From: an uncultured delta proteobacterium
GTDB lineage: Bacteria; UBA10199; GCA-002796325; 1-14-0-20-49-13
DNA: 10,512 bases
Direction of reading: 5' to 3'
Assembly: GCA_903868375.1 (NCBI GenBank)
Contig: CAIPVD010000349.1
Span: 1 to 10,512, forward strand
Shown here one piece after another: positions 7,292 through 10,512 of this stretch (positions within the stretch are counted from its first letter, which is position 1; every line of letters starts with the position of its first letter). The notes under the pieces are model-generated. The model did not search any database. It was given only the letters and a program-made list of their open reading frames with translations, and was not told the origin of the DNA. Made by a program: the position numbers and the translations under genes.

Positions 7292-8166
7292 TTTACGGGA
7301 TCTCCATCTTTAAGATCCAGCAGGTCGTCGGCGACTATGGCTTCGCCGTCTGCAAGTCCCTTCAACACTTCGACCTGGGTCGCGTTGCGGATGCCCAGTT
7401 CTATCTGCGAATGAACAACGTGGCCGTTCACCACTTTATAGACGAACTGCTTGTCGGCTTCCCAGCTGATCGCGGTTATGGGAATATTCAGCACGTTCTC
7501 ATGCGTAACGATAGGCATATCGACGCGCGCGAACATGCCGTGCACGAGTTTGTGACCTTCGTTGGGAATTGCAAGTTCCACGCGGCTCGTTCGGTTCTTA
7601 ATATCCACCGCCTGGCTGATGGACGTGATCGCGCCTTCGAATTTTTCGTTTGGAAGCGTATCGCTTTCGAAGTCCACCTTCTGGCCAACGCTTATATTCG
7701 GCAGATATCTTTCCGGCACATCGAGCTTTATTCTCATGCGGTCCGGCTGAACGACCGTCGCAACGCGCGTGGTCGTATCGACCGTTCCACCCACATCAAC
7801 ATATATCCTGCCTATTAGCCCCGATATTTTGGAAACGACCGGAGCCGGTTTGAAAGTATAACCGACATCGTCGCGAAGAGTTGTCATAATGGGCTGATCC
7901 TTCTCGACCGGATCGCCTTCGTTAAGGAGTTTCTTTAGCACCTTGCCGGGCCCGCGCGGATAGATCTCGGCAAAGCTCTCCGCCTCGACGCTTCCGGTCA
8001 CGATCACGGTCTTAGATATCGTGCGGCGCTCCGGCGTAACGACGCTCACCTCTTTTGGCGGCCTTTGAACGACGAGCCTCTTTTTGCATGCGCCCTTTGC
8101 GAACAAGAGCCCGAATAGCGCAAGCACCGCAACCAGGATCAATATCTTTCTATTTTTCGATCTCAT
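7288..8166 (-). CDS. RND efflux periplasmic adaptor (membrane fusion protein), lacking the alpha-hairpin
   Basis: This 292-residue adaptor links the RND pump to the outer-membrane channel. A basic N-terminus and hydrophobic segment (residues 8-23) anchor or export it. C27 follows, but KGAC is a poor lipobox, so lipidation is doubtful. The first lipoyl half lies at about 64-97 (GKVLKKLLNEGDPVEKDQPI) and the second at about 109-138 (ISGLIGRIYVDVGGTVD). A beta-barrel domain at about 143-220 includes VPERYLPNISVGQKV and LVHGMFARVDMPI. A membrane-proximal domain runs from about 221 to the end, with VLNIPITAI and VLKGLADGEAIV. Only about ten residues join the lipoyl halves, where AcrA-type adaptors have a long coiled-coil hairpin. 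This explains the short length and resembles Borrelia BesA. It overlaps the channel gene by 17 bases and has its own ribosome site (GGAGG). Identity is firm; the docking mode is inferred. Confidence 0.93.
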   Translation of the reverse strand: MRSKNRKILILVAVLALFGLLFAKGACKKRLVVQRPPKEVSVVTPERRTISKTVIVTGSVEAESFAEIYPRGPGKVLKKLLNEGDPVEKDQPIMTTLRDDVGYTFKPAPVVSKISGLIGRIYVDVGGTVDTTTRVATVVQPDRMRIKLDVPERYLPNISVGQKVDFESDTLPNEKFEGAITSISQAVDIKNRTSRVELAIPNEGHKLVHGMFARVDMPIVTHENVLNIPITAISWEADKQFVYKVVNGHVVHSQIELGIRNATQVEVLKGLADGEAIVADDLLDLKDGDPVK

Positions 8167-9478
8167 CTATTCCTCCAATAACACGCTTTAAAGTAGCCTC
8201 TGCCGAAAGCGCATCGAAAACCGCCTGCGCGTAAAGTTTGTCCGCCTGGTCGCGCTGCAATATCGTATCGTTAAGCTCCAGTTGTGTCGTAAGCCCTGTG
8301 ACAAAACGAAGGCTCGCAATATCGACCGTCTTCTGCGCCAGGTCGAGCGACTTTTTCTGGCTCTGCTCCCTGTCGCGCGCTTCGATGAACGACGAACGGG
8401 CGTTCAAAACGTCGCTCTTTACGCTCTCCCGAAGCTGAACCTCTTCCGTTGAAGCAATTTTCAAGTCCGACTTCGCCTCGCGAATGCGATAATGAGTTTT
8501 AAGCCCGTCGAACAGCGGCATGGAAAGCTGCAAAGCAACGGCGACCGCATAAGTTCTTTCTTTATTTCCCAGCCCAAAGTCGTTCGTCTGTCCCGAAAAG
8601 TTTATATTGGACATGAACCCGAGCGTCGGCAGATATCCGCCCCGCTCGATCCCAACTCCATATTGCAATGTTTGAACGTGCGCCTGCTTGGACGCGATAT
8701 CCTGTCTTTTTGACAGGGCGACCTCTATTAGCTTCTCATCCGAAGGAATATCTTTTCCCTCAAATTTAAAATCGCCGGTAAGTTCTATTTCCTGCTCCTT
8801 CGGCAGCGCCAGGATATCCTTTAGCGCGTTGATAAGAACGAGCTTGGCTTGTTCAGCCGCCGAAAGTTCAGGCGTGATGTTTGAGACCTGAACCTGCTGC
8901 CTCATTAATGTGTAATCGCTCTCGAGCCCACCTTCGTAACGCGTTTTGATGGAGGTCAACTGATCGGTGAATTGCTTCAGCGTTTTCTTCGTTATATCTA
9001 TATCCCTGTCGGCAAGGAGTACTCCGTAATAAGTTTTCTTGGTTAAAAGTTCGATCTCGTGCTTGACGTTCTGTAGCGCCGCATCGACGCTTTGAGTTTC
9101 CGATTTCGCCGCCCTTATCGCCTTTAGCACTTTGCCGGCGGAATATATCGGCTGATTGAGCGTTGCCGCCGCGCTATACACGTTATTAAAACCGACCTTG
9201 AACTTTGTATCGTTCAGGAACATCTCCGGAATGACGATGTTTCGCGTATATCCGGTCGTGCCCGATATCTGCGGCAGCGCCCGCGATCTGACTTCGCCGA
9301 TCATCGCCTGAAGCTTTGTAAGGTTCGCCTCTGCCACCTGCACGTCGTAGTTGGCCTTTAATGCAAGTTCCACCGCCTGATTCAGGGTTAATTTTAATGT
9401 TTCCGCAAAGGCAGGCGCATTAAATCCAAATGTCAAAATCAAAACACCCAACATCAAATATGATTTAAACTTTGTCAT
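8150..9478 (-). CDS. TolC-family outer-membrane efflux channel
   Basis: This 442-residue protein is the outer-membrane and periplasmic tunnel of the efflux system, expected to work as a trimer. Residues 1-25 are a signal peptide ending APAFA, with ETLKLTLNQAVELAL beginning the mature protein, the usual start of this family. Two OEP repeats follow, roughly 27-215 and 235-430. Each has long amphipathic helices rich in A, K, E and Q and a beta-strand section (PQISGTTGYTRN in the first, PTLGFMSNINFSGQ in the second). The pairs LNQPIYSAGK and LSMPLFDGLK are the typical repeated strand-to-helix junctions. Length is usual for TolC/OprM relatives, so unlike the adaptor no domain is missing. No lipobox is seen, so it is TolC-like rather than a lipoprotein such as OprM. 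The ATG overlaps the regulator stop as ATGA, with only a distant AAGGG as ribosome site, so coupling is likely. Confidence 0.94.
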   Translation of the reverse strand: MTKFKSYLMLGVLILTFGFNAPAFAETLKLTLNQAVELALKANYDVQVAEANLTKLQAMIGEVRSRALPQISGTTGYTRNIVIPEMFLNDTKFKVGFNNVYSAAATLNQPIYSAGKVLKAIRAAKSETQSVDAALQNVKHEIELLTKKTYYGVLLADRDIDITKKTLKQFTDQLTSIKTRYEGGLESDYTLMRQQVQVSNITPELSAAEQAKLVLINALKDILALPKEQEIELTGDFKFEGKDIPSDEKLIEVALSKRQDIASKQAHVQTLQYGVGIERGGYLPTLGFMSNINFSGQTNDFGLGNKERTYAVAVALQLSMPLFDGLKTHYRIREAKSDLKIASTEEVQLRESVKSDVLNARSSFIEARDREQSQKKSLDLAQKTVDIASLRFVTGLTTQLELNDTILQRDQADKLYAQAVFDALSAEATLKRVIGGIDEIEK

Positions 9479-10080
9479 TTCTTCAATATCCCTTTCAAAA
9501 AAATCTCAACGAACTGATCGATCGTTTCTTCGGTAGGAGTGTTCCACTTACTTGGAACTTTGAACAGCTTTTCAACTATGATGAAATGGAAGATCATTCC
9601 CATGAACGCGCGAACGGCTATCATCGGCTTGATGTTCTTAAATACCTTCGTTTTGATCCGGCGCTCTATATAATTGCACAGGAAATCGAAAAGAACGAAC
9701 GTCCGTTCCTTGAAGAACATGCTCGATAAGCGATGATCTTCGAGAGCCGAGAAGAAAAGGATCCGAATGAAAGTGCTGTCCTCTTCCGACTGATTTATCA
9801 TGAACCTGGCAACAGTTTTGAAGACTTCGGCATCGTCTCCGGCCTTTACGGCCGCTTCGTTGAACATCTCCGGCTTTATGTGGATCTTCTGGTTGATTAT
9901 TTCGGTGTAGAGAGCCTCTTTTGTTGGGAAATGCCTGAAGAGAAGCGCTTCGTTGACCTTCGCCTTCTTTGCGATCTCGCGCGTAGTGGTGCCGCTAAAA
10001 CCTTTATGGGCAAAAAGCTCCGCGGCAATGTCGGCTATCTGCGCCCGCCTGTCTTTAGATGTAAGCCTTTTATTGTGCAT
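9475..10080 (-). CDS. TetR/AcrR-family repressor, probable regulator of the efflux operon
   Basis: This 201-residue protein is a TetR-family transcription factor. The N-terminal DNA-binding domain (about residues 10-57) shows the family signature: IADIAAELFAHKGFSGTTTREIAKKAKV, then NEALLFRHFPTKEALY, with the helix-turn-helix at about 31-51. The rest is helical and variable, the ligand-binding and dimer domain. It is the first gene of the pump operon and overlaps the channel gene by four bases. A perfect 8-bp-arm inverted repeat begins directly beside its start codon, so autoregulation of the whole operon by induction with a pump substrate is the simple reading. No Shine-Dalgarno sequence precedes the ATG; an in-frame stop at 10105-10107 and the absence of other start codons leave this ATG as the only option, with translation from a very short leader. 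The ligand is unknown. Confidence 0.94.
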   Translation of the reverse strand: MHNKRLTSKDRRAQIADIAAELFAHKGFSGTTTREIAKKAKVNEALLFRHFPTKEALYTEIINQKIHIKPEMFNEAAVKAGDDAEVFKTVARFMINQSEEDSTFIRILFFSALEDHRLSSMFFKERTFVLFDFLCNYIERRIKTKVFKNIKPMIAVRAFMGMIFHFIIVEKLFKVPSKWNTPTEETIDQFVEIFLKGILKK

Positions 10081-10100
10081 AAGTAAGTGGTTACTTACTT
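10081..10100. promoter_or_regulatory. Inverted-repeat operator, likely bound by the TetR-family regulator
   Basis: AAGTAAGTGGTTACTTACTT has two perfect 8-bp arms around a 4-base centre. It sits immediately upstream of the tetR start codon and just downstream of a candidate -10 element. A regulator bound here would block transcription initiation or early elongation. Arm length, total size and position are typical of TetR-family operators. That this regulator binds it is inference from position. Confidence 0.75.
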
Positions 10101-10101
10101 G

Positions 10102-10130
10102 TAGCTAGCGTAAGATGAACTTGAGGTCAA
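10102..10130 (-). promoter_or_regulatory. Candidate promoter of the efflux operon
   Basis: On the minus strand TTGACC (10125-10130, 5/6 to the -35 consensus) is followed after 17 bases by TAGCTA (10102-10107), a poor -10 match. Initiation would then fall at the edge of the 10081-10100 repeat, giving a leader of about 20 bases and a geometry suited to repression. The poor -10 leaves this tentative. Confidence 0.35.
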
Positions 10131-10132
10131 GT
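10119..10132. promoter_or_regulatory. Second inverted repeat overlapping the -35 region
   Basis: ACTTGAGGTCAAGT has two perfect 6-bp arms around GG and covers the candidate -35 box of the efflux promoter. Its sequence is unrelated to the 10081-10100 repeat, so it would be a site for a different DNA-binding protein, if functional. Confidence 0.35.
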
Positions 10133-10153
10133 GAATCATTTAAAAATTCGATT

Positions 10154-10512
10154 TCAGAATGCAGATGGCGGATGAGCCTGAATTGAAGCTAGCTTCCGTA
10201 TCATAGCGTAGGACAGTTTAAAGTTGCCGCAGAGTTCGGAGTGCAGCGCTTCAGAAATGTAGCCGAAAGATAAAAGAATGTCCAAACACGACATGCATTC
10301 GGCAATTGAAGCAGTTGAAATATTGAAGAACCGAGCTCTTTCTTTTGCATATATCCTTCCGTTACCTTCGGATAGATTCAATATCGCGCTGGATAGCGCC
10401 CTCTTAAACTGATCTACCAAATAACCTTCTCCTCTGGGTAGAGTGCGTGTCAGGGACGGCACCCTTTTTGCCACTTCTAAGAGTACGCAATACGCTTTCA
10501 GTCTGTGATGAT
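10154..10512 (-). CDS. Four-helix-bundle protein of the S23/IVS family, partial (start off right edge)
   Basis: The frame ends at a TGA (10154-10156) and stays open through the right edge, giving at least 119 codons with the N-terminus missing. A GTG at 10472-10474 could be read as a start, but the residues before it (RLKAYCVLLEVAKRV) continue the first helix of the family, so the true start probably lies beyond the window. Family marks are LPRGEGYLVDQFKRALSSAI, the LNLSEGNGR turn, ERARFFNISTASIAEC and LDILLSFGYI. These match stand-alone four-helix-bundle proteins related to those encoded in 23S rRNA intervening sequences. They are small pentamer-forming proteins of unknown function. The fold is shared with the Avd accessory protein of diversity-generating retroelements, but the motif here is of the S23 kind. 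It lies upstream of tetR on the same strand with a 73-base gap and no clear terminator. Confidence 0.82.
   Translation of the reverse strand, partial: HHRLKAYCVLLEVAKRVPSLTRTLPRGEGYLVDQFKRALSSAILNLSEGNGRIYAKERARFFNISTASIAECMSCLDILLSFGYISEALHSELCGNFKLSYAMIRKLASIQAHPPSAF

Noticed and set aside
10185..10196. Perfect 12-base palindrome GAAGCTAGCTTC
   Set aside because: It lies inside the coding sequence of the four-helix-bundle gene and is plausible by chance.
10410..10474. Possible palindromic-repeat insertion in the four-helix-bundle gene (SLTRTLPRGEG looks like a repeat-derived peptide)
   Set aside because: Reading in frame through the right edge gives a continuous helix-like sequence with the LPRGEGYLVDQ motif at its normal family position, so no insertion is needed.

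Overview
The window looks like chromosomal DNA from a diderm (Gram-negative) bacterium. It carries an inner-membrane RND pump with its periplasmic adaptor and a TolC-type outer-membrane channel, beside a three-subunit succinate dehydrogenase of the Bacillus-like, di-heme kind with no SdhD. A two-membrane cell with this sdhCAB type, plus a stand-alone S23-type four-helix-bundle gene, suggests an uncultured lineage of the old 'Deltaproteobacteria' grade (Bdellovibrionota- or Myxococcota-like). That placement is inference from family distribution, not a search result.

All convincing genes lie on the minus strand, so transcription runs from the right edge to the left. From right to left: (1) a four-helix-bundle gene cut by the right edge (10154-10512). 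(2) A promoter/operator region with two inverted repeats (10081-10132). (3) A tightly packed efflux operon of TetR regulator, TolC-like channel, RND adaptor and RND pump (4115-10080), in which every junction overlaps (4, 17 and 4 bases). (4) A 157-base intergenic region with a good sigma70-type promoter and a GC-rich hairpin (3958-4114). (5) An unrecognised cysteine-rich 122-residue gene whose codon use differs from its neighbours (3589-3957). (6) sdhC-sdhA-sdhB (387-3522), followed 5 bases later by a small secreted-protein gene that runs off the left edge (1-381).

The efflux genes would form one TetR-controlled tripartite pump spanning both membranes. The adaptor is notable because it lacks the alpha-helical hairpin that normally docks onto TolC, as in the Borrelia adaptor BesA. 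The sdh genes encode a membrane-bound succinate:menaquinone oxidoreductase (or fumarate reductase) with all expected cofactor ligands visible. No tRNA, rRNA, CRISPR array, insertion sequence or phage gene was seen. I do not see a clearly new multi-gene system. The most unusual items are the hairpin-less adaptor, the orphan gene with its structured leader, and the secreted protein attached to the sdh operon.
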